Positions 36,060 through 46,740 are shown, counted from the first letter of the stretch. The stretch is 64,000 nt of DNA from Candidatus Acidiferrales bacterium (GCA_035515795.1 DATJAY010000004.1:1-64000); one strand, 5' to 3'. Notes: generated from the letters alone by a model not told the origin. Numbers and translations are program-made.

Positions 36060-39000
36060 ATGAGTAAATTCTCAATTGCATTTCTCGTCCTCCTTTTTTC
36101 AAGCGCAGGATTCGGACAAACGCCGGAGCTTCTAAACTGGGCGAAGACTCATGGAGGCAAGGCGCTCTATACCCGGTTTGGTGTTCACAACGGTAACAGA
36201 GTAGCGATCTCATTTCGCAGTGACGGCTCAATTTCAGGAACAAACGCAAACGATATTCGTGGAGAATGGCCCTATCCTGCGACCCATGATAGTTATATCG
36301 GGGACGTCACGCCTTTGGTGGGAATTGAAATACCGATTAGCGATTACACCGGCGACGGGATTCCGGATACTTTGCACTCAGTGACAATTTCTCCAGGCCC
36401 AAGAAACGGACAGAGCAACAAAGTCGATCCGAACACGGGTCAGTTTCAAGGATTTGAGCCTGAACCAGGATATGTCAATCTGAATCAGGATACAGTTGCG
36501 ATGAGCCATATCCCTTCCAGTTGGCCATCAATATGGCCGGATCATCCGGATTGGATCGTTCCCGGCACCGGAAAATCATACTGGGACGGCTATTTCGGCA
36601 AAGGCGTCAATAACGCCGATCAAGAAAGCTATTTCGTGATGGATGATGCACAGGACAACAGCGTTCAACAGAGGACGCATTACTTGTTTCATCCGGACTC
36701 GACCGACACGTCCCGAAGCGGGATGGGATTAGTTGTAGCCGTCCGCGGTTTCCAGTGGTCGCAGATACAAGCTCAGGATGTGATCTTCTATCTCTACGAT
36801 ATAACCAACATAGGTACTACAAATTATAGTAAAGCAGATTTTGGTTTGATCATAGGAGGATGCGTCGGAGGTTATGACAACGATTTGAACGATTTGGGCA
36901 ATGTATGCAAAGACAATCTTGCGTATTTCGATCTAAATAATAATCTGACTTATACATGGCAGGCGAACGATAATGTGTACGAAGTTCGTTTCACTCCAAT
37001 AAGTCAGGTCTTACCTGGAGTTCGGAATAGCATAGGCTATGCCGCATACTCATATTTGGAAAGTCCGGGGAACCCGTACGATGCCATCGACAACAACAAC
37101 AGCAGCGAAGAACCGAATGCTCCTGTGTTCAGCGAGAATGATTTCACTTTCAATTCGTCGACGGCCAGTTATCTTGCCACGCGGACCCTACATAGGACGG
37201 ATGATGGCAAGAATCCTAATTTCCCCAGCGATAAGATTGTCCTGATCACTCTTACTCCTGAAATAATCACAGGCGGTACTCAAACACCGTTCCAGGTGAT
37301 TCGGTACGAAAGACAGGTTGTTCTGTTGGATACGCTCCTGAGGAGCGCGGCGGATACGGAGACTGTCTATTCGCAAGGAATCCCTTACAGGATATATGAC
37401 GGCGAGGTTTTAGCCGATATTCCGAATAACGGATACGACGATAATCTCAACGGAATAATCGATGAGAATCACGATCTGCATTATCAAAGAATATTTCGAG
37501 ATGCAAATGGAAATGTAATCAAGCAAGATACCAGACCCCTTGCATACGCCAATTATGTGACGGGAGCAGGTACGGACAATACCATGGTCGATGAGGCACG
37601 CGACAGCGGGCCGGGGCACGTAGTCACCGGATACGTTCCCGATTACACGCAGCCCCGCGATTTGTCAACCGGTAAGTATCCTCCTGCCATGAAATCGCAT
37701 TGGTCGGGTGATGAGAATGGAAACTGGAATCCGAATTTTGATGATGTTGGAGCTGACGGCGTCCCGCATACAGGTGATTTTGGAGAAGGTGACGGCATAC
37801 CGACCGAGGGTGAGCCTCATTTTGATCAAACGGATGTTAATGAGTCCGACCAGCTCGGATTGACGAGTTTCAATTTCTTCAACCAAAGTGAATCTCCCGA
37901 CATGAGCAAAAGCGAGGTCCTATGGAACAGGATGATCCCGGGATATTTTGACGTCATACCGCAGACCCCGATGGATGGAGATTTCATTTTTGCGTCCGGT
38001 TACTTCCCGCTTCCTTCGCTGCACACCGAGAGATTTTCTATGGCATTGGTATTCGGTCCGGACAGTTCGACCGTATTTGAAAACAAACAAGTTGTCCAAC
38101 AGATTTACGACAACAATTATAATTTTACCAAGCCACCGTACAAGCCGACGCTGACCGCAATTCCCGGAGATAAGAAGGTTACTCTTTTATGGAACTCGAT
38201 TGCAGAGAGCTTTGTAGACAATACGATTCAGGATACCACAAAGCAGCACACATTTGAAGGATACAAGGTTTATCGCTCGACCGACCCGGGATTTACTGAA
38301 GGAGATGGGCAGGCTATAGCAACATTTGATCTTGTGGATCAGGTGAGAGGTTATTTCCTGCCGCAGACACAGGCGCTTGCAGCCTTGCCGAAGTTCTATC
38401 TGGGGAATGATGTTGGGTTGGTTCACACTTACGTTGACAGCGGCCTTCAGAATGGTGAGGGATATTTCTACGCGGTCACAGCATATACAAAAGGCGATGC
38501 GGGAAACAGCGTCTATCCTGCGGAGACTCCTAAGTTCGTTACTATTGACGCTCAAGGGATTGCGCATCCTGATATTAATGTAGCCTATGTCGTTCCCCAG
38601 GCCCCATCTGCGGGGTACAATGCTCCCGGCACACCTAACGTCCTTTCGGCGGTTCCCGGCACCACGCTCACAGGAACGGGAACTGTCAGCCTCAATGTTG
38701 CGAATCCTCGCGCGGTTTTCAACAAGACTTACCGGGTAACATTTAGTGACACGCTCGCAAATTTCGTCCCCTCAACCACCGGTTACTATGTGGTTGATTA
38801 CACGGACTCATTATCGCCGGATACGCTGGTGAAAGCACAATTGGTGCAAAATGAAACCGTTGGGACATTCGATAACTATTTGTTCGACGGCATGTACATA
38901 ACTGTAAACAATTCGTGGAGTGTTTCGCCGATCGATACATTATCGGGCTGGAATAGGAACTACGCGCTGCCGAACTATACTTTCAAAGGACCCATACCTT

Positions 39001-39803
39001 TGCCGGCAAACAATATCCCTAACACCATGGATGTAGGTGTTGCATATCCTGAAGACTATATCATCGTATTCGACTCGACCCTCTCTGACACGACGACTGC
39101 GTTTTCGTTTCATACGAAGAGCGGCGGGCTCCTTCTGGCTCCCAGAATAGCTGTCAACTTTCGAGTATACGACGCACATACGCATGAGCCGATCGGGTTT
39201 GTTTTTTCTCCCGGGACTTCAACCAAATACCGGCCACTGGGTTTCGTTGTTGCAAATTCCCAGGTCATTCTGCTCAAGAATGTCAAAACTGCGTCTGGCG
39301 CCGACTCCGCAATTACGACATGGTTCTATACATTTTCGGGCGCAGATTCGACTCGCCATATCCCCTCGGTTGGAGACACGCTTCTCCTTTACACTTCCAA
39401 ACCTTTTTCAAGTGCAGATGTTTTTCAGGCAAAGACTCAAGCCCAGGGTGTCAACAATAAGCTTGGCGCCTCACAACTTGCCAATATAAGAGTGGTTCCG
39501 AATCCTTACATCGCCGCGACGACGCAAGAGCAACCTCTACCGCCGGGAATCAACAGCGGCCGTGGCACAAGGAAAATTTCATTTATCCACCTGCCGCCGC
39601 GTTCAACGATTTACATTTTTACGTCACGCGGAGAACTGGTGAAAAAGATCATCATGCCTTCCGGGCAGGATATTGCAGATGGCACCGTCGATTGGGATTT
39701 GCGAACCGATGCAAATTTGGACGTGGCATTCGGAGTTTATTTCTATCTCGTCGACGCACCCGGCGTCGGTCAGAAGTACGGAAAAATTGCGATTATTAAG
39801 TGA
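36060..39803 (+). CDS. Very large exported protein with Fn3-like and sorting-type end
   Basis: The 1247-residue product has a signal peptide (MSKFSIAFLVLLFSSAGFG, then QTPE). It contains calcium-loop-like Asp/Asn/Gly segments (DYTGDGIPDTLH, GYDDNLNGIIDENHD, GEGDGIPTEGEPHFD). A fibronectin-III-like segment begins near residue 690 (GDKKVTLLWNSIAE, FEGYKVYRSTD). The end resembles a diverged T9SS sorting domain (RVVPNPYIAAT, later VAFGVYFYLVDAPG and KYGKIAIIK). It lies between the TonB receptor and the PorV-like protein with 15- and 8-base gaps. I recognise no enzyme domain; a surface substrate-binding partner of the receptor is an inference. Confidence 0.75.
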   Translation: MSKFSIAFLVLLFSSAGFGQTPELLNWAKTHGGKALYTRFGVHNGNRVAISFRSDGSISGTNANDIRGEWPYPATHDSYIGDVTPLVGIEIPISDYTGDGIPDTLHSVTISPGPRNGQSNKVDPNTGQFQGFEPEPGYVNLNQDTVAMSHIPSSWPSIWPDHPDWIVPGTGKSYWDGYFGKGVNNADQESYFVMDDAQDNSVQQRTHYLFHPDSTDTSRSGMGLVVAVRGFQWSQIQAQDVIFYLYDITNIGTTNYSKADFGLIIGGCVGGYDNDLNDLGNVCKDNLAYFDLNNNLTYTWQANDNVYEVRFTPISQVLPGVRNSIGYAAYSYLESPGNPYDAIDNNNSSEEPNAPVFSENDFTFNSSTASYLATRTLHRTDDGKNPNFPSDKIVLITLTPEIITGGTQTPFQVIRYERQVVLLDTLLRSAADTETVYSQGIPYRIYDGEVLADIPNNGYDDNLNGIIDENHDLHYQRIFRDANGNVIKQDTRPLAYANYVTGAGTDNTMVDEARDSGPGHVVTGYVPDYTQPRDLSTGKYPPAMKSHWSGDENGNWNPNFDDVGADGVPHTGDFGEGDGIPTEGEPHFDQTDVNESDQLGLTSFNFFNQSESPDMSKSEVLWNRMIPGYFDVIPQTPMDGDFIFASGYFPLPSLHTERFSMALVFGPDSSTVFENKQVVQQIYDNNYNFTKPPYKPTLTAIPGDKKVTLLWNSIAESFVDNTIQDTTKQHTFEGYKVYRSTDPGFTEGDGQAIATFDLVDQVRGYFLPQTQALAALPKFYLGNDVGLVHTYVDSGLQNGEGYFYAVTAYTKGDAGNSVYPAETPKFVTIDAQGIAHPDINVAYVVPQAPSAGYNAPGTPNVLSAVPGTTLTGTGTVSLNVANPRAVFNKTYRVTFSDTLANFVPSTTGYYVVDYTDSLSPDTLVKAQLVQNETVGTFDNYLFDGMYITVNNSWSVSPIDTLSGWNRNYALPNYTFKGPIPLPANNIPNTMDVGVAYPEDYIIVFDSTLSDTTTAFSFHTKSGGLLLAPRIAVNFRVYDAHTHEPIGFVFSPGTSTKYRPLGFVVANSQVILLKNVKTASGADSAITTWFYTFSGADSTRHIPSVGDTLLLYTSKPFSSADVFQAKTQAQGVNNKLGASQLANIRVVPNPYIAATTQEQPLPPGINSGRGTRKISFIHLPPRSTIYIFTSRGELVKKIIMPSGQDIADGTVDWDLRTDANLDVAFGVYFYLVDAPGVGQKYGKIAIIK

Positions 39804-39811
39804 GGTACGCA

Positions 39812-40819
39812 ATGAAGGAAAAATTAATAGCTATCATTTTGATTCTGAGTGCTGCTCAAGCGTATTCCCAAAACAAAGTGGGAACAACCGCCGTCCCGTT
39901 TCTTGGAATCGGTGCAGGGCCAGCCGCGATTGGCATGGGCGGGGCGTTTACCGCGGTTGCAACGGATCCGTCCGCGCTATACTGGAACCCCGGAGGTATC
40001 TCAAGAATCGGACAGACAGGCGCTTTGCTGGAGCACACGAACTATCTCGTCGGCACTAGCTATAACTACTTCGCCGGCGTTGTCGCCTTCGATGAAGACA
40101 ACGCCGTAGGTTTGAGCATAACCGATCTTAACTATGGCAGCGACATTGTGACCACTGTTGAAAATCCCGACGGCACGGGTGAGACATGGAGCGCCAGCGA
40201 TTGGGCAATTGGGCTGACTTACGCTAGAAACTTAACCGATAGATTTTCTATAGGTGGCACGGCCAAGATGATCATGGAGAACATTTATCGGGAATCTTCG
40301 ACGGGATGGGCGCTCGATGCCGGGCTTCTCTATATAACTCCTTTTAACGACATGAAAATTGGAATGGAGATCTCGAACTTCGGCACGGACATGCAGCTCT
40401 CGGGTTCCGATCTTTTGATCACTTATGATCCTGATAAATCGCTGGCAGGAAACAACAAAAACATTCCGGCGCAATACTACACAGAGTCTGCTCCCCTGCC
40501 TCTCTTCTTCCGCGTCGGCCTGGCGATGGATGTGGTTAAAGGCAATGACAACCGTCTCACGCTCGCGGTGGATGCCATTCATCCGAGCGACAATCTGCAA
40601 AGCGTCAACGTCGGAGCGGAATATTCATGGAACAACCTTCTCTTCGCGCGCGCAGGCTATAAGTCGCTGTTTCTTCCGAACACTCAGGAAGGATTGACCC
40701 TCGGAGTGGGACTTCGCTACGAGATAACTTCTCTCCTCACAGTAAAGTTGGATTATGGCTATGAAGATTTCGGAATCTTGAAAAACCTGCAGGAGTTTGC
40801 CTTGACAGTTGGATTTTGA
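39812..40819 (+). CDS. PorV/PorQ-like outer-membrane protein
   Basis: The 335-residue product has a signal peptide (MKEKLIAIILILSAAQAYSQ) and the family N terminus GAGPAAIGMGGAFTAVATD with ALYWNPGGI, which marks the PorV/PorQ/UPF0164 group of FadL-like 14-strand barrels. In T9SS, PorV carries cargo by its sorting domain from the translocon to the attachment complex. Two flanking genes encode probable T9SS cargo, so this may be a locus-specific shuttle. ATG 39812 fits the AGG spacing. The upstream gene ends eight bases before. Confidence 0.8.
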   Translation: MKEKLIAIILILSAAQAYSQNKVGTTAVPFLGIGAGPAAIGMGGAFTAVATDPSALYWNPGGISRIGQTGALLEHTNYLVGTSYNYFAGVVAFDEDNAVGLSITDLNYGSDIVTTVENPDGTGETWSASDWAIGLTYARNLTDRFSIGGTAKMIMENIYRESSTGWALDAGLLYITPFNDMKIGMEISNFGTDMQLSGSDLLITYDPDKSLAGNNKNIPAQYYTESAPLPLFFRVGLAMDVVKGNDNRLTLAVDAIHPSDNLQSVNVGAEYSWNNLLFARAGYKSLFLPNTQEGLTLGVGLRYEITSLLTVKLDYGYEDFGILKNLQEFALTVGF

Positions 40820-40839
40820 TTCGGTCAGGATATGAGATT

Positions 40840-43800
40840 ATGAACGGAAAAATTTTCTTCTTTTTGGTTCTGACGGCGACGGTTTCATTTGCACAAACGT
40901 CGACGATTCCGGTCACGTTTTATCTGAACAGAACACTTCTATCAAATGAAGTCGGCATCGGCTTAAACGGCACATTTAATAATTGGGGAAATAATTCCGA
41001 CGGCACAGGCTCCAACAAACATTTGATTCCGCTGACAGATAACGGGAGTAATCTGTGGACCGTAACGATAAATGTACCGGCCGCCGTGTACGCTTATAAG
41101 TTTATTACTTATTCGGTTAATGCAGGCGATACGATCGTTGACGTGTGGATAACTGATCCGGACAATCCGAAGGTCGATGGATCAGGATATAACAACAGCA
41201 TTATCAACGTGAAGGACCCTATGATCTATTACGTTACGCCGTTGGACGGATCCACCATCAATAATTTTTCGTCGACGATATCCGCGAAAATTTCATGGGC
41301 CGACAGTTCGGACGTTACCGGGGCCAATATCGGGATCTCCGTCGATAACTTTTCGCTTGGGAATACAGGTCAATATTTCGATAAGACTTCTCGCGTTATC
41401 TCCTATACTCCTACTCCGTTTACTTTTACGACCCATTCGGTGATGATCACCGTAAGAAATTCGCACGGCAGCGTCGACACGGCAGTTTCAACATTCAAAG
41501 TTGTAAATCAAATTATCGCTGCGCCATATACCTTCTATTTCGATCCGGGGTCGCCCAATCTTCAGCTCGTCGGCAAACTTAATTCCATTTCTGTAAAAGG
41601 ATTATTCAACAGCTATGGGAGTGACCCGCTCTCGGGACCGGACAGCGACGGCGTATATTCGATTACTGAGCAGCTCGCGATCGGTGTTCCATTTCCATAT
41701 CAGTACATAATAAACGGCGGACAGTACATCGATGATCCGGACAATCCATTGATGACTTCGGATTTCGAGACGATCGCCATCAAGCATGTCATATCCAATC
41801 CGTACTTCAACGTGGTTTCTCCACGGCAGGGCCAGGTTTTCGCGGCAGGCAATGCATTATCAATCGGTGGTTATTTGATGATGAGCGATTCCGGAAAAGC
41901 GATCGATAAATCATCGATTGCCGTTTATCTGGACGGCTCTCCAATTTCCATTGCTGCCGTCGATTCCGTCGCGGGCGGAGTTTCTTTTCAGACAGGTACT
42001 TTCACTCCGGCGCAGGGAAGACATCAACTTAGATTTTTTGGATCCGACATAGGAGGAAATTCAACCACCAGTTATCTGACGTTCGGCTCTTTCCAGCCTA
42101 ATTCAGGGTTTCATTATATCGATGCAGATCTCGATGACAACGGACCGGGCAATTATAAGTACCCATCATTTAGTCCAAGCGGTTCTGCCGACATAAAAGA
42201 AATAGACATTGATACAAACGCGACCGACGATTCGCTCGTGTTTAATATCGAGATGGCTTCCATCTCGGACTACACACGTATGTCATTCGAGATTGTAAAT
42301 TCTCTCGGCGATTCACTGATCATGGATCCGAACAAAGCGGGAATTCAAATTCCGGACTTTGCTGACCATGGCGTTTATTTCATCCTTGCTGCGCCGAATT
42401 CGTCCGTCCTTGCGGGAACTGAAAACCAGATTTACGCGCAGCAGAATATTTATTCTCCTTCGGTCGCTAATATAGCGGTCAACTCCGATGCGAAAGCTTC
42501 CGGGATATTCAGATTCGGAATCCCAATAAGCTTGTTGGAATCGACGATGGGAACTTTTGCAAAAGGGTGCTACTTCATCGCGTATTCCTATCTCGGGAAT
42601 ACGAACGGCGCTTGGAAGGTGACTCAGACTTATGGCGGCTCACTTTTCGACGAACAACCAAACATCTATGACGGCGCATTTTTCTATAATTCACAGATTG
42701 AGAAACGCAACCTCGCAAATTTTAATTACTCATTCAACAACGGCGGCTCGCGGTATGTAAAACTCGCCTCAAACCGCAGGGGAGCCCTGCTTATAATGCC
42801 GGGCGACATATCTTCATCTCTCGCCAATAAACCTTATGTCAAAATTCTCACGGACGGCGGAGACATAAGGTGGAGTGATACCATTAAAGTTTATGTTGCC
42901 GTGAGTGATTCCAGCGCGCATACTGGTACACTATCGGTTGGCGGGACCAATTATGATCTAGATTTTTCGAGTGACACGGCTTCAGTCAATATCACTCTTC
43001 TGGAAGGAATAAATCAGCTTCAGGCATCTGTGCCTTACGGATCCGGCCAAACGAGCTACAGTACGAAAGTCTATTTCGATAGAATCAAAGATCACGAGCC
43101 GGCGATAACGATTGTGAAAGGTATTCCTGGAGGTACAGCGTCACTCGACGGCAGCGGCACGACAAATCCAGACGGACTCCCGATGACATTCGCATGGTCG
43201 CAAGACCGTGCAAACCCGCAGGCAGTGAATTTTTCTTCGACGACGTCATCGTCGGTAACGTTTTCTGCCCCCACAGCAAAGGGGGACTACTTCTTCACCG
43301 TCACCTGTTCGACATCTAAAGACACATCTTATCAACGCGTGGCGTTGGTCGTCGACTCATCAGGTAATCATTTCCCGGACATCTCCAATTGGCACGCATC
43401 ATGGATTGATTCCGCAGTGATTTACGAAGTATACGTAAAGACATTCAGCCTCGACGGGGATTTCACTGCACTTACGAACAGGATCCAGCAAATAAAAAAT
43501 CTCGGTATAAATGTAATCTGGCTGATGCCGATTCATCCGACTCCGCAACTCTCGCCGAGCAATCCGGGTTATGCGATTGAGAATTATTTCGCCGTTAATC
43601 CGCAGTACGGCTCATTCACCGATTTCAAGACTTTTGTCGATTCTGCACACGCGAACGGCATAAGAGTAATGATGGACTATGTGGTCAACCACACTCACAA
43701 CACGCACGGTTTCATGCTTGATGCTATGAAATATGGCATGGCGTCCCCGTATCATGGATTCTACGATTGGAATCCCGATGGAACGTACCAGTATATGTTC

Positions 43801-45024
43801 ACCTGGACGGACCTTCCGTCGATCAGCTATGACGGTCCGGACAGCGCGAGGAACATGAATTATCTCATCAACATGGCAAAGTTCTGGATGGAGAATTATA
43901 GAGTTGATGGGTTCAGATGTGATGTTGCATGGGGAATAAACGACACGCGCAGAAACGGCCCGGAGTTTTGGCAGAAATGGCGGCAGGCATTAAAGACAAT
44001 CAAGCCCGACGCGTTTCTGCTCGGCGAACTTGATGCAATGGATACCTCGCGCACGTACTTCGACAAAAAATTCGACGCCGGCTATGACTACAGTACGATT
44101 AACGCTTTGCGAAATGCGCTCTCAAACAACACTCTAATTCCGCAGCTTGGCCTCGTTGAAAACTATTACGCATCTCCTAGTTATCCGTCCTATGCGGTTC
44201 CGATGAAATATATTGAAAATCACGATGAGCCCCGGTTTATATCTCAATATAATCCTGCGGAAACGAAAGCCGCAGCCACTATAGAATTTACACTTCCGGG
44301 CGTTCCGTTAATTTACGCAGGGCAAGAGGTAGGAGAGACGACCCAACGCGGCCTTGTGACCTGGACTGACCCAAATGGTCTCCTGCCTTTTTATCAGAAG
44401 CTTGTCAGTTATCGACACAAATTCAAAGCGCTGGAGTTTGGAAAATATCTTACGGTGAACACCACCGCGGCGGATACTGTTTTTGCTTTTGCCCGTGTCT
44501 CCGATACTCTTCCCGCGATCGTTGCCGCGAACCTTACCGGCGGGCGTGCCACTTTCGCTCTCTCGATTGATTCAACCACATTCAACATGGCGCAATCGCG
44601 ATCATATTATCTTAACGATTTGATGAGCGGAAGCATCTATCCGGTCAGCCGAACGACCATAGGGAATTTCACAATGACTCTTGCGCCCTACCAGACCGCC
44701 GTCATGATTCTCGCCGATACGGCGTTTGTCACTTCGGTCCAGGAGCCGCCGAACATTGCCACCAAATACGAACTTCTCCAGAATTATCCAAACCCGTTTA
44801 ATCCGAGTACGATCATAAGCTATCAGCTGCCGGTGGCCGGCCATGTTACTTTAAAGGTTTATGATGTGCTGGGCAGAGAGGTAAAAACACTGGTCGACGA
44901 AGCTAAGCAGCCCGGAAGATACGAGATCAGGTTCGACGGATCGCGTCTCGCAAGCGGGGTTTACTTCTATGTGCTTAAGACAAACACTTTTTTCCAGGCA
45001 AAGAAAATGCTGATGATAAAATGA
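40840..45024 (+). CDS. Multidomain GH13 alpha-amylase with T9SS sorting domain
   Basis: This 1394-residue secreted enzyme should cut alpha-1,4-glucans. It has a signal peptide (MNGKIFFFLVLTATVSFAQ), a CBM48-like domain (about 20-125; GLNGTFNNWGNN), a second similar domain (about 225-320), a segment like the glucodextranase C domain (DADLDDNGPGNYKYP, near 427), then a GH13 barrel from about 854. The four GH13 motifs are intact: D946-N950-H951 (MDYVVNH), nucleophile D1028 (GFRCD), acid/base E1063 (LLGEL) and D1129 (ENHDEPR). The C terminus (from about 1314) is a T9SS type A domain (NYPNPFNPSTIISYQ). Confidence 0.92.
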   Translation: MNGKIFFFLVLTATVSFAQTSTIPVTFYLNRTLLSNEVGIGLNGTFNNWGNNSDGTGSNKHLIPLTDNGSNLWTVTINVPAAVYAYKFITYSVNAGDTIVDVWITDPDNPKVDGSGYNNSIINVKDPMIYYVTPLDGSTINNFSSTISAKISWADSSDVTGANIGISVDNFSLGNTGQYFDKTSRVISYTPTPFTFTTHSVMITVRNSHGSVDTAVSTFKVVNQIIAAPYTFYFDPGSPNLQLVGKLNSISVKGLFNSYGSDPLSGPDSDGVYSITEQLAIGVPFPYQYIINGGQYIDDPDNPLMTSDFETIAIKHVISNPYFNVVSPRQGQVFAAGNALSIGGYLMMSDSGKAIDKSSIAVYLDGSPISIAAVDSVAGGVSFQTGTFTPAQGRHQLRFFGSDIGGNSTTSYLTFGSFQPNSGFHYIDADLDDNGPGNYKYPSFSPSGSADIKEIDIDTNATDDSLVFNIEMASISDYTRMSFEIVNSLGDSLIMDPNKAGIQIPDFADHGVYFILAAPNSSVLAGTENQIYAQQNIYSPSVANIAVNSDAKASGIFRFGIPISLLESTMGTFAKGCYFIAYSYLGNTNGAWKVTQTYGGSLFDEQPNIYDGAFFYNSQIEKRNLANFNYSFNNGGSRYVKLASNRRGALLIMPGDISSSLANKPYVKILTDGGDIRWSDTIKVYVAVSDSSAHTGTLSVGGTNYDLDFSSDTASVNITLLEGINQLQASVPYGSGQTSYSTKVYFDRIKDHEPAITIVKGIPGGTASLDGSGTTNPDGLPMTFAWSQDRANPQAVNFSSTTSSSVTFSAPTAKGDYFFTVTCSTSKDTSYQRVALVVDSSGNHFPDISNWHASWIDSAVIYEVYVKTFSLDGDFTALTNRIQQIKNLGINVIWLMPIHPTPQLSPSNPGYAIENYFAVNPQYGSFTDFKTFVDSAHANGIRVMMDYVVNHTHNTHGFMLDAMKYGMASPYHGFYDWNPDGTYQYMFTWTDLPSISYDGPDSARNMNYLINMAKFWMENYRVDGFRCDVAWGINDTRRNGPEFWQKWRQALKTIKPDAFLLGELDAMDTSRTYFDKKFDAGYDYSTINALRNALSNNTLIPQLGLVENYYASPSYPSYAVPMKYIENHDEPRFISQYNPAETKAAATIEFTLPGVPLIYAGQEVGETTQRGLVTWTDPNGLLPFYQKLVSYRHKFKALEFGKYLTVNTTAADTVFAFARVSDTLPAIVAANLTGGRATFALSIDSTTFNMAQSRSYYLNDLMSGSIYPVSRTTIGNFTMTLAPYQTAVMILADTAFVTSVQEPPNIATKYELLQNYPNPFNPSTIISYQLPVAGHVTLKVYDVLGREVKTLVDEAKQPGRYEIRFDGSRLASGVYFYVLKTNTFFQAKKMLMIK

Positions 45025-45174
45025 CGAATCCGTTTCATTGGGAATCCTGCCTGGGCGGAATTTCCTTCAAAGTGAGGAGGTGGTACATCCATCGAGTTTT
45101 TCTGTCTAAGATCCTCCCGTGATGCGGGAAGAGATTTGAACTTATTAACAACAACCAAAAAGAGGAGTAAAAAA

Positions 45175-46719
45175 ATGTCAAAGCGTTTCATGACATTAAT
45201 GGCTGCGGCTTTTGTAATAGCAACGAGCTCGCAGTCCTTTGCCACAAAGAACGTGACGTTCCAGGTGGACATGGGCATCTACGTCCAGATTGGCTTGTTC
45301 AATCTCGCTACGGATACTGTTGTAATCCGTGGTGATTTCCAACTGATGGCCGGGGACACCGGATATTATGGCGCCGGCCTCACCAGTCACAACTGGGGTG
45401 GAAGAGCGTTTATGATGGCACCATCCATGACGAACGATTCCATTTACACCCTGACCGTGGCTTTCCCCGACTCTGCTGCCGGAAAGACGATCAATTATAA
45501 GTTCGTCATCATTAACGCGGCCAATCACTACGTTGATAGCACCACAAATGGCGGCAGTTGGGAGAGTATAAACAATCGCACGTATGCGATTACATCGGAT
45601 GCCAATCAACAGATTCCGGTTGATTATTTTAACCAGCGTTACACAGCCGGAGTGCAGGCGAATATTACTTTTCAGGCTGACATGACAAATCTGATCTCCG
45701 AGGGATTTGACCCGGCTCACGATTCGATAGGCGTGAGGGGCCCTACTGCACCTCTCAGCTGGGGAAGTTCGATAACGATGGCGCCAATTTTTGGGACGCC
45801 CACCACGTATTCTGTTACGGTATCAATGACTGCTGCCGTCGGTTCATCACAAGAATATAAATTCTTCGCGCAAGGAAGAGATCTGTTCACGAATGGTGGA
45901 TGGGAAAATTCAGGAGCCGGAGATGGTTGGGATGCTGGCGGCAACAGAGTCTTTACGTTCCCGTCGGCCAGTGACACAACGTTAACCGCGGTCGCCCCGA
46001 ATCTCGATGTCACTGCTGCAACAACGACTGCAGACACCGTCACTTTTTCGGTCGACATGACCGGTGCTAAGGAGCGATACCACAATAGTGAGATTACCGG
46101 ACTGACGCTCGTTGTCTTGAAAGGCGGTGATGCGCCGCTGACCTGGGGAGGAACCTGGGTGACTGGTGATACCGCATCGCCAAGTACAGACGTAGTTCTC
46201 GCGGATTCCGGCAACGGCATTTGGTGGGCAAAAGTAGTTTTCCCTGTCCAATCCGTTTCAGCTCTTGGTTACAAATATGGTTCGTACTTTTCCGGCGCCG
46301 ATACTCTCAATGGCGGCACAGACTATATGGATAACGAGGCTGGTTTTGGTGTGAACCATAATGTGACTCTTGCTGGCACCAATCAGTATTTACACAGCAA
46401 ATTTGGCGACCAAGCAACTGCCATACGTCAGAACCCGAACGGGGTCAAGCTGCCGCAAAATTATTCTCTGAGCCAGAATTATCCGAACCCATTTAACCCG
46501 ACTACTCAGATCAATTATTCCATACCGAAGAACGGATATGTGACTTTGAAAGTTTACAACGTTCTCGGACAGGAAGTTGCGACGTTGTTTGAAGGCAATC
46601 AAAAGGCCGGGGATTACATCGCAACGTTTGACGCGAACAGATTTGCCAGCGGAGTTTATTTCTATCGTCTGGAAGCCGGCACATTCTCCACCGTCAAAAA
46701 GATGGTATTGATGAAGTAA
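45175..46719 (+). CDS. Exported protein with three starch-binding-like repeats and T9SS domain
   Basis: The 514-residue product begins with a signal peptide (MSKRFMTLMAAAFVIATSSQ) after AGAGGAG. It contains three repeats of about 120-140 residues starting VTFQVDM (near 26), ITFQADM (near 164) and VTFSVDM (near 288). Each has a ...WGG/WGS... and YKF/YKYG pattern like CBM20/SusE-type beta-sandwiches. The C-terminal T9SS domain (NYPNPFNPTTQINYS) starts near 430. No catalytic motif is seen. It is probably a surface glucan-binding protein that passes polymer to the amylases. A terminator hairpin follows. Confidence 0.85.
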   Translation: MSKRFMTLMAAAFVIATSSQSFATKNVTFQVDMGIYVQIGLFNLATDTVVIRGDFQLMAGDTGYYGAGLTSHNWGGRAFMMAPSMTNDSIYTLTVAFPDSAAGKTINYKFVIINAANHYVDSTTNGGSWESINNRTYAITSDANQQIPVDYFNQRYTAGVQANITFQADMTNLISEGFDPAHDSIGVRGPTAPLSWGSSITMAPIFGTPTTYSVTVSMTAAVGSSQEYKFFAQGRDLFTNGGWENSGAGDGWDAGGNRVFTFPSASDTTLTAVAPNLDVTAATTTADTVTFSVDMTGAKERYHNSEITGLTLVVLKGGDAPLTWGGTWVTGDTASPSTDVVLADSGNGIWWAKVVFPVQSVSALGYKYGSYFSGADTLNGGTDYMDNEAGFGVNHNVTLAGTNQYLHSKFGDQATAIRQNPNGVKLPQNYSLSQNYPNPFNPTTQINYSIPKNGYVTLKVYNVLGQEVATLFEGNQKAGDYIATFDANRFASGVYFYRLEAGTFSTVKKMVLMK

Positions 46720-46740
46720 CCATTATCTCTCCAATTAACT

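Noticed and set aside
45116-45130. TCCCG-TGATG-CGGGA hairpin before the starch-binding-like gene
   Set aside because: The stem is only 5 bp with no T-run; it may be chance.
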